A stretch of 27,159 nucleotides of DNA from Legionellales bacterium UBA4759 (GCA_002403515.1 DHHZ01000126.1:1-27159), one strand, 5' to 3'. Positions 14,766 to 23,049 are shown, counted from the stretch's first letter. A program made the numbers and translations. The notes: generated by a model not told the origin, from the letters alone.

Positions 14766-15530
14766 TTAGACAATTTTTGAGAAATATTCTGCTATTTTTA
14801 CAAAGTCTTCTATAGAAAGATCTTGTGCACGCATTTGACTCGATAATCCTAAAAGCTCCCAATCCTTTTGAGAAAATACACCTTTAAAATTATTTGCTAA
14901 AGTTTTGCGCCTCATCGCAAATGCTTTTGCTACCACTTGCTCTAATATTTCAAAATTGACGGATTCTTTTTGATGCTTGGGTTTTAATGAAATGACCGCA
15001 GACATCACTTTTGGAACTGGATTAAAACACTCTGGCGGCACATCTAATAATCTCTCAACCTCACAGAAATACTGAAACATAACACTCAAACGACCGTAAT
15101 CAGATGAGGCGGGTTGAGCGATAATCTTATCCACCACTTCACTTTGTAACATAAAAACCATGTCATCGATTTGATGCCGGTATTTTAATAAATGAAACAT
15201 CAAAGGTGTTGAAATATTATATGGTAAATTCCCAATAATACGCAGATGTGTTCCCAATTCCTCAAAATTGACCTTCAAAACATCCTCATTAATGCCTGTT
15301 AATTTATGAGAATTGGGTAAATTTTTCAATTGGGCAAATAAATCTCTATCAATTTCTATGACCGTTAATTGTTGCAATTGAGACAACAACACCGTTGTCA
15401 AAGCTCCACGCCCAGGGCCTATTTCTATCACAGTATCCTGAGGCTTTGCTTGCAAAAAATCAACAATTTGATTGATTATGCGAGAATCCTGTAGAAAATT
15501 TTGACCAAATCTTTTGCGAGCAAATACCAT
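14766..15530 (-). CDS. rsmA: 16S rRNA dimethyladenosine transferase RsmA (KsgA)
   Basis: RsmA dimethylates A1518 and A1519 of 16S rRNA and serves as a late checkpoint in 30S assembly. The 254-residue protein begins with RKRFGQNFLQD, has the SAM motif I VIEIGPGRGALT (35-46), and the catalytic motif IV NLPYNISTP. C-terminal block CFNPVPKVMSAVISL and KAFAMRRKTLANNFKG are also family-typical. The ATG has an AGGA site five bases upstream. It is the first gene of a minus-strand run continuing into the TraI-like gene and apaH, and is divergent from rlmKL. No visible abnormality. Confidence 0.97.
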   Translation of the reverse strand: MVFARKRFGQNFLQDSRIINQIVDFLQAKPQDTVIEIGPGRGALTTVLLSQLQQLTVIEIDRDLFAQLKNLPNSHKLTGINEDVLKVNFEELGTHLRIIGNLPYNISTPLMFHLLKYRHQIDDMVFMLQSEVVDKIIAQPASSDYGRLSVMFQYFCEVERLLDVPPECFNPVPKVMSAVISLKPKHQKESVNFEILEQVVAKAFAMRRKTLANNFKGVFSQKDWELLGLSSQMRAQDLSIEDFVKIAEYFSKIV

Positions 15531-15613
15531 ATTTGTCCTGGATGATAAAAGTATGTGCTATTTTCTCTAAAATGAACATGATATTCAAGTTTCTTTTCAT
15601 GGAGACTATGCGT

Positions 15614-15619
15614 TATAAT
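15614..15619 (+). promoter_or_regulatory. -10 box of the rlmKL promoter
   Basis: A perfect TATAAT lies 29 bases before the ATG at 15648. A poor -35 (TTTCTT, 15590-15595) is at 18 bases. Transcription should start near 15626, so the further upstream in-frame ATG at 15618 would fall outside the transcript. Confidence 0.55.
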
Positions 15620-15647
15620 GAGCAAAATTTATCACGAGGTATGCGGC

Positions 15648-17759
15648 ATGTTATTTCCCATTTTTGTAAGCTGTCCAAAGGGCTTAGAAAATTTATTAAT
15701 GATTGAGTTACAAGCACTAGGCTTACAAAATGCAAAAAATTCTCCCCAAGGTGTTCATGGAGATGCCTCGATGAGTTGTATTTATCAAATAGCACTATGG
15801 TCTAGATTAGCCAATCGAATCCATTTAATCTTATTTACTGGCCAAGCCTATAATTCGCAAATGCTTTACCAATCTTGTGAACAATTTGCCTGGCAAACAG
15901 TTTTCCAAGGCCAACATTCATTGAAAGTACAATTTCATGGGACATCACAACAACTTCGTAACGAAATGTATTCAGCGCAAGTCGTCAAAGATGCGATTGT
16001 TGACCATTTTAGAAAATTATCAGGAACTCGCCCAACTGTTGATAAACATGATGCCCAAATTCAAATTCATGCCTATTTAAAACACGATAAAGTCACCGTT
16101 AGTCTTGATTTGGTGGGCTATAGTCTTCACCAAAGAGGTTACCGCCGCGATCAAGGTCAAGCACCTTTGAAAGAAAATGTTGCTGCCGCTTTATTATGGC
16201 GCATGAACTGGCCACAAATTGCCAAAGATGGTGGCTCATTTGCTGATTTAATGTGTGGCAGTGGCACGATTGTGATAGAGGCGGCACTCATGGCTAACCG
16301 CATGGCTCCTGGTTTGCTTCGCCAAGATCAAGCTTTTGTTTATTGGACACAACATCAGCCCAGTCTTTGGGAAAAATTAAAACATGAAGCCAAAGAACAA
16401 CAAATGCAATCAGATATTCGATTCTATGGCAGCGATATTCAAGCCAAAGCCATTCATCAAGCGCAAGAAAATGCCAAAAGAGCAGGCGTGAATCATTTGG
16501 TCCATTGGGCTCAAAAACCCATCAATACGCAACATGCGGTTGAACACATGAAGCCAGGACTTGTCGTCATGAATCCCCCTTATGGTGAGAGGCTTGGTCA
16601 ACAATTGGATTTAATTCCCACCTATCAGGAAATTGGTGACACTTTGTTTCAACAATTTCAAAACTGGCAAGCAGGCATTTTAACCAGTGATCCGATGCTT
16701 GCGAAAGCCATAGGTTTACGCTCTCACAAAAGCTATGCTTTTTTCAATGGCGCCTTGGCTTGTCAATTGTATTGCATCCAATTGGATGACACCAATCAAT
16801 TGAAACAAGGGTCAACGCATGCATTGAGCAATCATGCCCAAATGCTAGCCAACCGTTTGCAAAAAAATTTCCAACATCTGAAAAAATGGGCCGAACGCCA
16901 ACACATTGAATGCTACCGTGTCTATGATGCAGACATCCCTGAATATGCTTTTGCCATCGACAAATATGGTGATTATTTGGTTTTACAGGAATACATGCCA
17001 CCCAAACAGATTCCAGAGCATGTGGCAGCAAATCGTCGTTTAGATATGATGACTGTCATTCCAAAAGTTTTTGGTGTTAAAGCCAACCAGCTTATCGTGA
17101 AACAAAGACATCAACAAAAAGAAAAGCAATATCAAAAAACCGATGATCAAAAAAACCTTATCACCGTTCAAGAAGGACAAGCAAAGTTTCTCGTTAATTT
17201 ACATGATTATATCGACACTGGTATTTTTCTTGACCATCGTATTTTAAGATTAGAATTTGAAAAACTGCGTCCCATGACCAAGTTTTTAAATCTTTTTTGT
17301 TACACAGGCACTGCCAGTGTTCATGCTGCTTTAGCAGGTGCAAACACCACCAATGTTGATTTATCAAACACCTACATCAATTGGGCAACACAAAATTTTC
17401 AACTAAATAAAATTCCGCCTCAAAAACATAAATTTATCCAAGCCGATGTTTCGGATTGGTTAAAAAACTCTATCGAGACTTTTGATGTGATCTATATGGA
17501 TGCCCCAAGTTTTTCAAATTCTAAACGAATGAAAGGCACTTTAGATATACAAAGAGATCATGTCTTTTTAATTCGCGCTGCTTTAAAACGTTTACATCCT
17601 GAAGGCCGCTTATATTTTTCAACACACTTACGCAGTTTCAAATTGGATGAGTCTATTCAAGAATTTGCTAAAGTTCAAAATGTTAGTCGAAAAACTTTAG
17701 ATTTTGATTTTAAACGGGACCCTAAAATTCACCAATGTTTCATTATTGAACCTTGTTAA
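15648..17759 (+). CDS. rlmL: Fused 23S rRNA methyltransferase RlmK/RlmL
   Basis: This bifunctional protein makes m2G2445 (RlmL half) and m7G2069 (RlmK half) in 23S rRNA. Starting at 15648 it has 703 residues, essentially the length of E. coli RlmKL. The N-terminal half has a THUMP domain and FADLMCGSGTIVIEAALMA with catalytic NPPYGERLGQ. The C-terminal half has KFLNLFCYTGTASVHAALAG, VDLSNTYINWA and VIYMDAPSFSNSKRM. The frame opens ten codons earlier at 15618, but that ATG overlaps a perfect -10 box, while 15648 has GAGG eight bases upstream and its MLFPIFVSCPKGLENLL aligns with the E. coli start. The stop shares TTAA with the convergent pagP. Confidence 0.96.
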   Translation: MLFPIFVSCPKGLENLLMIELQALGLQNAKNSPQGVHGDASMSCIYQIALWSRLANRIHLILFTGQAYNSQMLYQSCEQFAWQTVFQGQHSLKVQFHGTSQQLRNEMYSAQVVKDAIVDHFRKLSGTRPTVDKHDAQIQIHAYLKHDKVTVSLDLVGYSLHQRGYRRDQGQAPLKENVAAALLWRMNWPQIAKDGGSFADLMCGSGTIVIEAALMANRMAPGLLRQDQAFVYWTQHQPSLWEKLKHEAKEQQMQSDIRFYGSDIQAKAIHQAQENAKRAGVNHLVHWAQKPINTQHAVEHMKPGLVVMNPPYGERLGQQLDLIPTYQEIGDTLFQQFQNWQAGILTSDPMLAKAIGLRSHKSYAFFNGALACQLYCIQLDDTNQLKQGSTHALSNHAQMLANRLQKNFQHLKKWAERQHIECYRVYDADIPEYAFAIDKYGDYLVLQEYMPPKQIPEHVAANRRLDMMTVIPKVFGVKANQLIVKQRHQQKEKQYQKTDDQKNLITVQEGQAKFLVNLHDYIDTGIFLDHRILRLEFEKLRPMTKFLNLFCYTGTASVHAALAGANTTNVDLSNTYINWATQNFQLNKIPPQKHKFIQADVSDWLKNSIETFDVIYMDAPSFSNSKRMKGTLDIQRDHVFLIRAALKRLHPEGRLYFSTHLRSFKLDESIQEFAKVQNVSRKTLDFDFKRDPKIHQCFIIEPC

Positions 17760-18328
17760 TCCAAAGTTAATTTGGTCATCACAAATAAAACATTGCCAAT
17801 ATTCTCTCCCCCGGGCACATAGGCGCCTAAAACCATGATGTTTTTATAATTGATAGACATTAATGGCAAAGCCCCCGGGAAAGGAACATTATTCAAAATA
17901 TCGGGCCTGGCTGTGACCATCAGTGTATACCCTAGGCCAATTCCAGTATTTTCTGTTGGATGTAGCGTCCATAAATAACCATAACCACCCATGGGCTGTA
18001 CATTTTTGTGAGAATCTAAAAAAACAATGGCATACAATCCTTGCCAATTTCCATGCTCATCCCAAATGCCTTTGCCCATGCCGCCTCCCCAAGGAAGCTC
18101 ATTGTAATAAGGTAATTTATCCGGTGTATAAGTCCAGCGATTGTGCCAAGCATAGTTAGGAATATACAAATCACCATGCCCATGGTACCAGATTTGAAAT
18201 AATCGAGACTTACACTGCTCCCAGAAATTTTGATGCTTTGGAATGGCAGTGTCGGCTTTGGCCGACACATGAACACAATACCCAAATATACTAAGAAATA
18301 GCAGAAATCTTTTGAGCATTATTTTCAT
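17756..18328 (-). CDS. pagP: Lipid A palmitoyltransferase PagP
   Basis: PagP is an outer-membrane beta-barrel enzyme that moves palmitate from phospholipid to lipid A, helping resist cationic antimicrobial peptides; it is called Rcp in Legionella. The 190-residue precursor has a signal peptide cleaved probably after VSA (21-23). The catalytic residues are at His62 (AWHNRWTY), Asp105 and Ser106 (FLDSHK); the His-Asp spacing of 43 residues equals that of E. coli PagP (33 to 76). Gly117 aligns with the hydrocarbon-ruler glycine (Gly88 in E. coli), predicting palmitate selection. The barrel ends ENIGNVLFVMTKLTLD. The ATG has an AGG site six bases upstream. It lies downstream of coq7 on the same strand. 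Confidence 0.93.
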   Translation of the reverse strand: MKIMLKRFLLFLSIFGYCVHVSAKADTAIPKHQNFWEQCKSRLFQIWYHGHGDLYIPNYAWHNRWTYTPDKLPYYNELPWGGGMGKGIWDEHGNWQGLYAIVFLDSHKNVQPMGGYGYLWTLHPTENTGIGLGYTLMVTARPDILNNVPFPGALPLMSINYKNIMVLGAYVPGGENIGNVLFVMTKLTLD

Positions 18329-18353
18329 TTGTAACCTGAATAGATAAAGATTT

Positions 18354-18992
18354 TTATAATAAACTACTTGCCTGAATCATGACCTGAGCAGTCCAATGCA
18401 TCATCTGCTGAACATGCAATGGTAAGCGTTCACCACCGCGAGTTGCGGCCTCCTGTGCATGGGCTAATTCATCTTCATACATTTTTACAACAATTGCACG
18501 TGATTGCAAATCCTGGGGCGGTAAACGCTCCAAATGACCCGCCAAATGTTTGCCAACTTGCTCTTCAGTGGCAATCACAAAACCCAAACTATTCGCATCA
18601 CCAATGACCGAAGCCATTAAGCCAATCATCAATGCACCACAATACCAAATGGGATTAAATACGCTCGGTCTTGCGTCTAAATCTTGGAGTCGTTGGTAAC
18701 ACCATGCGAAATGTGAGAGTTCTTCTTCTGCTGCTTGCTGCAAATGTTGCTTTAATTCAGAATTTCTTGCAAGTAACATTTGCCCGCGATACAAACCTTG
18801 TGCAGCAACTTCACCGGCTAAATTCACACGCATCATGGCAGAGACTTGATGCTTTTCCAAGTAACTCAAATGCCCCGGTTCTACAAAATTTGCTGGATTA
18901 TCATCCGATGGATGTTCTGGCCATGTCGGCAATACTTTTCTCAAAAAATCATCGAATCCAATGATGACATTGTCAACTAAATCAAACATCAT
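18354..18992 (-). CDS. coq7: Coq7-type demethoxyubiquinone hydroxylase
   Basis: Coq7 is a di-iron monooxygenase that hydroxylates 2-polyprenyl-3-methyl-6-methoxy-benzoquinol, the last hydroxylation of ubiquinone synthesis; it replaces the flavin enzyme UbiF of E. coli. The 212-residue protein keeps all six iron ligands: Glu61 (NLAGEVAAQGLY), Glu91 and His94 (EEELSHFAW), Glu143 (TEEQVGKH), Glu175 and His178 (EDELAHAQEA). The start ATG overlaps the stop of wlbA (TAATG), so translation is probably coupled to that gene, although the functions are unrelated. A second ATG follows at once (18989) and may be the actual start. Requires oxygen, so the pathway is aerobic. Confidence 0.95.
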   Translation of the reverse strand: MMFDLVDNVIIGFDDFLRKVLPTWPEHPSDDNPANFVEPGHLSYLEKHQVSAMMRVNLAGEVAAQGLYRGQMLLARNSELKQHLQQAAEEELSHFAWCYQRLQDLDARPSVFNPIWYCGALMIGLMASVIGDANSLGFVIATEEQVGKHLAGHLERLPPQDLQSRAIVVKMYEDELAHAQEAATRGGERLPLHVQQMMHWTAQVMIQASSLL

Positions 18993-20056
18993 TAAATCTC
19001 TAAAGGTAAATTTACCACGATATTGTCTCTTGCCGCACGATAAGCTGCAACTAAAATTTCTAATGAAGCCAATCCCTCATGCCCATCCACCAGGGGTTTG
19101 GCAATCCCTTGGATACTCTCTATTACATTTTGATAAAAATAAGGGTGCCCAAAACCATAAACAGAATCGGTTTCATAACTGATTTCATGAATTGATCTGT
19201 CCATGTCATGCTTTTCTGAAAACTCCCACCATTGTAATTGATTCAAGGCCTTGCCAGCAAATTTTACGGACCCTTTCTCTCCCAATATGGTCAACGACCC
19301 TTCTTTGTCATCGGGATAGGTTAGGGTGGTGACATTGACCGACCCCATCGCCCCACTTCGCCATCGCACAGATAATACCCCGGTGTCTTCACATTCAATT
19401 TGACGTGCAAGTGTGCCCATCATGGCACCCACAGACTGAACAGGCCCTAATAACCAATGCAATAAATCAATATAATGACTGGCTTGATTCATGAATGCAC
19501 CACCATCCATGGCTCGAGTACCGCGCCATCCGCCTTGATTATAATAAGATTGAGAACGAGCCCAGAATACATTGGCTGAAGCTAAATAAATTTTTCCAAA
19601 ACGTCCAAGCTCAATAGCTTCTTTCAAATACTGCATGGTCTTATTCCAACGATTTTGTTTGACTACAAACAAAAATACATCAGCCTCTTGGCAAGCTTTA
19701 ACCATATCTATTCCATCTTGCCAATGTGTTGCCATTGGTTTTTCAGTTATCACATGACATCCATAGCGCGCAGCCAAAATGGTTTGAGCAGGATGTAGAC
19801 CACTTGGGGTACAGATGGCAACTAAATCAATCTCGATCTCTTTAAGCATGGTTTCAAAATCTGTAAATCCCAACACCTGATATTCTTGTGCTTTTTTATT
19901 CACATAATCGGCTTGCATATCACAAACTGCCACCAGCTCAAGTTCATTGGCGTGTTTTTGAATGGCATCAAAATGAAATTGAGAAATACGGCCTAAACCT
20001 AAAACAGCAATTTTAATTTTTCGATTTTGTATGATTTGAGGCATTTCAAAGCTCAT
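18992..20056 (-). CDS. wlbA: Gfo/Idh/MocA oxidoreductase, WlbA/WbpB-type UDP-GlcNAc-uronate 3-dehydrogenase
   Basis: The family oxidises the 3-OH of UDP-N-acetylglucosaminuronic acid to a 3-keto sugar for the aminotransferase partner. The Rossmann motif is KIAVLGLGRISQFHF, the catalytic-site lysine is in VITEKPMAT, and AMDGGAFMNQASHYIDLL and TILGEKGSVKFAGKALNQLQ are family-specific blocks. The frame opens at TTG 20074, but that codon lies in the loop of a terminator hairpin; I use ATG 20056 (MSFEMPQ), immediately after its T-run, with no ribosome-binding site. ATG 20044 (MPQIIQ), with a weak GAG seven bases upstream, is an alternative; about 350-354 residues. Its partner wbpE is directly upstream. 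The sugar substrate is inference by similarity. Confidence 0.85.
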   Translation of the reverse strand: MSFEMPQIIQNRKIKIAVLGLGRISQFHFDAIQKHANELELVAVCDMQADYVNKKAQEYQVLGFTDFETMLKEIEIDLVAICTPSGLHPAQTILAARYGCHVITEKPMATHWQDGIDMVKACQEADVFLFVVKQNRWNKTMQYLKEAIELGRFGKIYLASANVFWARSQSYYNQGGWRGTRAMDGGAFMNQASHYIDLLHWLLGPVQSVGAMMGTLARQIECEDTGVLSVRWRSGAMGSVNVTTLTYPDDKEGSLTILGEKGSVKFAGKALNQLQWWEFSEKHDMDRSIHEISYETDSVYGFGHPYFYQNVIESIQGIAKPLVDGHEGLASLEILVAAYRAARDNIVVNLPLEI

Positions 20057-20084
20057 AAAAAAAGGGACTATCAATTATAGTCCC
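20057..20084 (-). terminator. Intrinsic terminator between wbpE and wlbA
   Basis: On the minus strand GGGACTAT (20084-20077), loop AATTG, and ATAGTCCC (20071-20064) form a perfect 8-bp stem followed by seven Ts (20063-20057). The T-run touches the ATG of wlbA at 20056, an unusual position that implies transcripts from the wzm operon partly end here. Confidence 0.85.
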
Positions 20085-20113
20085 ATGCTTTTTTAAGATC
20101 ATCAATGCTTTTT

Positions 20114-21232
20114 TTAAGCCTCAATTGCCTCATGCTTTAAAGCCTGAATTTCTTCAGCAAGTACCTGACAAATTTTTATTTGATCGGATTCTGTCAAGTA
20201 AGGATGCATGGGTAAACTCATAACTTCAGTGGCAACAAGCTCTGTCACCGGGTAACTTGCATCAGAAGGATACAATTCTTTAAAAATCGGTTGCTGATGT
20301 AAGCCTAAAGGGTAATGTACCGCTGTAGGAATCCCTCTTTTTTGTAAAGCTGCTTGTAATTTTTCACGCTGTGATACACGAATGGTGTATTGGGCATAAA
20401 CACTTAAATTATGTGATGCCACCAATGGCTCTTGAATAAACTGAGGTAAAAGTTTTGCATAACGCTTAGCAACTTCTTGTCTTTTTTCAATTTCATCTTC
20501 AAAAATGGCCATTTTCTCAACCAAAATAGCGGCTTGAATGGTATCCAATCGTCCGTTGATTCCCAAGCTAGTATGATAATAACGCTTGGATTGACCATGT
20601 ACACGAATTTCCATCATGCGTCTTGCCAATTCCGGATCATTGGTAAAGCAAGCGCCACCATCACCATAACAACCTAAAGGTTTGGATGGGAAGAAGCTTG
20701 TACAGCCAATTGTGCTTAAGCTTCCTGAACGTCGACCTTTGTAAGTTGCGCCAAAACTTTGTGCACCGTCTTCGATAACGGGTAAATTATACTTTTCTGC
20801 AATGGCATTAATTTCATCAAAGTCAGCACATTGACCATATAGACTCACCGGCATAATTGCTTTGGTTTTGGAAGTAATGGCTGCTTCAATAGCGCTGACA
20901 TTGATGTTATAGCTTGAAGAATTGATATCCACAAATACGGGTTTAGCGCCAAGTAAAGCAATCACTTCAGCTGTTGCAAAAAAACTAAATGGTGAAGTAA
21001 TTACCTCATCGCCATGACCAACACCAACTGCCATTAATGCAATTAATAAAGCATCTGTGCCACTTGCAACAGCTAGGGCATGTTCAACACCAACAAATTG
21101 AGATAACTTTTTTTCAAGCTCTTCAACTTCCGGTCCCATGATAAAAGCACCATGTTTTAAAATGTCTTGAAAACGTTGCGTAATTTTATCTTCAATGCGC
21201 TCACATTGGGTTTTCAAATCAATAAATTGCAT
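20114..21232 (-). CDS. wbpE: DegT/DnrJ/EryC1 aminotransferase, WbpE/WlbC type
   Basis: A PLP-dependent aminotransferase that in the WbpE family transfers an amino group from glutamate to the 3-keto uronic acid made by WlbA/WbpB. The 372-residue protein begins MQFIDLKTQCERIEDKI; the PLP lysine is in TSFFPSKPLGCYGDGGA, with VASGTDALLIAL, PVSLYGQCADFDEINAIAEK and VIEDGAQSFGATYKG. These strings are very close to Pseudomonas WbpE from memory. AGGA seven bases before the ATG supports the start; wzt ends 24 bases upstream. The C-terminus (EEIQALKHEAIEA) continues in the +1 frame past a run of seven As as a plausible helix up to a stop in the downstream terminator (see findings), so the gene may have lost its last 14 or so residues through a frameshift. 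Confidence 0.9.
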   Translation of the reverse strand: MQFIDLKTQCERIEDKITQRFQDILKHGAFIMGPEVEELEKKLSQFVGVEHALAVASGTDALLIALMAVGVGHGDEVITSPFSFFATAEVIALLGAKPVFVDINSSSYNINVSAIEAAITSKTKAIMPVSLYGQCADFDEINAIAEKYNLPVIEDGAQSFGATYKGRRSGSLSTIGCTSFFPSKPLGCYGDGGACFTNDPELARRMMEIRVHGQSKRYYHTSLGINGRLDTIQAAILVEKMAIFEDEIEKRQEVAKRYAKLLPQFIQEPLVASHNLSVYAQYTIRVSQREKLQAALQKRGIPTAVHYPLGLHQQPIFKELYPSDASYPVTELVATEVMSLPMHPYLTESDQIKICQVLAEEIQALKHEAIEA

Positions 21233-21256
21233 AATTCAATCCTGTGTTATCAATCA

Positions 21257-22039
21257 TTATAATTTTTCTGGAACTGGCTTTTTTTCCTTTTTTGAACAAA
21301 GATGTGCGTATTCTTGAGGGACTTGTTCAATCGGTCCAAAATATTCAACGCAACCCGCGTTTAAAACCAATACTTTATTACAAAATTCTTCAATCAATTC
21401 TGCAGAGTGGCTAGCAAAAACAACAATTCGAGAATTGCTCATTAAAGACACCATGCGTTCCCGCGCTTTTTCTAGGAAAGCAGAGTCTCCTGCACCAAAT
21501 ACTTCATCAATTAATAAAATATCAGGCTGAACACAAGCGCTGATTGAAAAAGCAAGCCTAACCATCATCCCTGAAGAATAAGAACGAACAGGCATTGACA
21601 AATAATCTCCTAAGCCTGAAAACTCTGCGATTTCTTCAACTTTTTGCTGGATTTCTTTTCGAGTTAACCCAAGCATTAAACCACGCATGTAAATGTTTTC
21701 ATAGCCAGTACTTTCTGCCTCAATGCCATACATTAAATCTAGCATCGAAGAAACCGATCCCACAACTTCAATCTCACCTTGATTGGGTTCATAAATGCCA
21801 GCGAGGGTTCTTAGGAAAGTACTTTTTCCCGCACCATTATGCCCAATTAAACCTACTCTGTCGCCATGTTGTATTTTTAAAGAAACATCATTTAAAGATC
21901 GCACCACCACCTTTTGATTTGAATCTTGTAAAATTCGACCACCAGTTGCAATACGTATAAAATTTTTTTTAAATGAAACGCTGCTGGTATTAAACAGTGG
22001 AAATTCCACCATAACATTTTTTAAATGAATATAGGCCAT
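21257..22039 (-). CDS. wzt: Polysaccharide ABC transporter ATPase (Wzt-like, without carbohydrate-binding domain)
   Basis: The ATPase that powers export of a finished lipid-linked polysaccharide across the inner membrane. It has the Wzt-type start with the extension VSFKKNFIRIATGGRI (21-36), Walker A GHNGAGKST (66-74), the signature YSSGMMVRLAFS, Walker B DILLIDEVFGAGD and the H-loop ASHS. The frame opens further upstream, but ATG 22039 (MAYIHLKNV) lies four bases after the wzm stop with GGA at nine bases; length 260. Wzt proteins of O9a-type systems have an additional C-terminal carbohydrate-binding domain, which is absent here, so export should not depend on recognising a chain cap; KpsT-like and O12-type systems are similar in this. 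Confidence 0.92.
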   Translation of the reverse strand: MAYIHLKNVMVEFPLFNTSSVSFKKNFIRIATGGRILQDSNQKVVVRSLNDVSLKIQHGDRVGLIGHNGAGKSTFLRTLAGIYEPNQGEIEVVGSVSSMLDLMYGIEAESTGYENIYMRGLMLGLTRKEIQQKVEEIAEFSGLGDYLSMPVRSYSSGMMVRLAFSISACVQPDILLIDEVFGAGDSAFLEKARERMVSLMSNSRIVVFASHSAELIEEFCNKVLVLNAGCVEYFGPIEQVPQEYAHLCSKKEKKPVPEKL

Positions 22040-22043
22040 AACA

Positions 22044-22898
22044 TTAGATCCAATACACAATTCTTGCACGGTAAGGTACAAATAATAATTGATTAAACAA
22101 CAATCCTAAAATAGTACAGGCTAAAACCATCATGTAACTGTTTAATGAAGGATAGCAACCCATGAGAGGCTCTCTTATCAATTGTACAAAATGATACAAT
22201 GGATTGAGGTTCATCCAAACACGAATATGTTCCGGCAAAGTATCTATTTTCCACATTATCGGTGTTAAAAAGAACAATACTTGAATAAAGCTTTTGATAA
22301 TTTGACCTAAATCTCTATAGCGTGCACATATCATGGCAATAATATTGGCATACAACACAGCAATACAATACAAAAATAAAACATCAATGAAAAACAAGAA
22401 ATAAGCAAAACTCAATGGAAATTGTTTAGAAAAAATAATATAGACAGGCAACATAATCAAAATATTATGTGCAAAAATTATAAAATTTCTCGTACACATT
22501 CGATTGATATGCAACAAATACGGCATTTTAATTTGTTTAATTAAACCCACAGAAAATAAATAAGTTTCCGTTGATTCAATAATGATACTTGAGATCAAGC
22601 CCCAGCTTAACAAACCCGTCGCTAGAAAAGGGAAATATTCTCTAGCAGAAACTTTCCACAAGTGTGAATATAAAAACCCCATTGAATAAACCATAATGGC
22701 CATACTTAAAGTTATCCAAAAAGGTCCAATAATGGAACGTCGATAACGCAATTGAATATCTTGCCAAGCCATTAAAAACCAAATATGCGATTGCTTGATG
22801 GATTGAATAAAATCTTCTATCGCTTTTTTTTGTTGTCTTTTTCTAAAGGATAAAACAGGTTTATCAATTGCTTTTTCAGCTTGATTTAAAACAGTCAT
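22044..22898 (-). CDS. wzm: Polysaccharide ABC transporter permease (Wzm-like, ABC-2)
   Basis: A 284-residue ABC-2 permease with about six hydrophobic segments after a cytoplasmic N-terminus. The coupling region LMAWQDIQLRYRRSIIGPFW (about 41-60) is characteristic of Wzm/TagG/KpsM permeases; the C-terminus has PIMWKIDTLPEHIRVWMNLN then PLYHFVQLIREPLMG, also family-typical. It pairs with wzt, which starts four bases after its stop, and leads the run wzm-wzt-wbpE(-wlbA-coq7). It exports an O-antigen, capsule or similar glycan; which cannot be told. The upstream 151 bases are shared with divergent tspO, and the ribosome-binding site is weak (AAGTGA). I saw no JUMPstart element. Confidence 0.93.
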   Translation of the reverse strand: MTVLNQAEKAIDKPVLSFRKRQQKKAIEDFIQSIKQSHIWFLMAWQDIQLRYRRSIIGPFWITLSMAIMVYSMGFLYSHLWKVSAREYFPFLATGLLSWGLISSIIIESTETYLFSVGLIKQIKMPYLLHINRMCTRNFIIFAHNILIMLPVYIIFSKQFPLSFAYFLFFIDVLFLYCIAVLYANIIAMICARYRDLGQIIKSFIQVLFFLTPIMWKIDTLPEHIRVWMNLNPLYHFVQLIREPLMGCYPSLNSYMMVLACTILGLLFNQLLFVPYRARIVYWI

Positions 22899-23049
22899 AG
22901 AATTTTCACTTTATAAAAACGTTTACTTAAAAAGTTGGTCTTATTTTGACAGTTTAACAAAAAACAAACAAGAGTCATATGCTTCTTAAGACTTTATCTT
23001 CAAGAAAAAAAAGGTCATGATATATGAAAGGACTTTTAGAAGAAAAACC

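Noticed and set aside
21595..21960. 121-codon plus-strand ORF inside wzt
   Set aside because: Antisense shadow of the ATPase motifs; no ribosome-binding site or recognisable domain.
22899..23049. TTGACA at 22946-22951 as the tspO promoter
   Set aside because: No acceptable -10 box lies 16-18 bases downstream on that strand.
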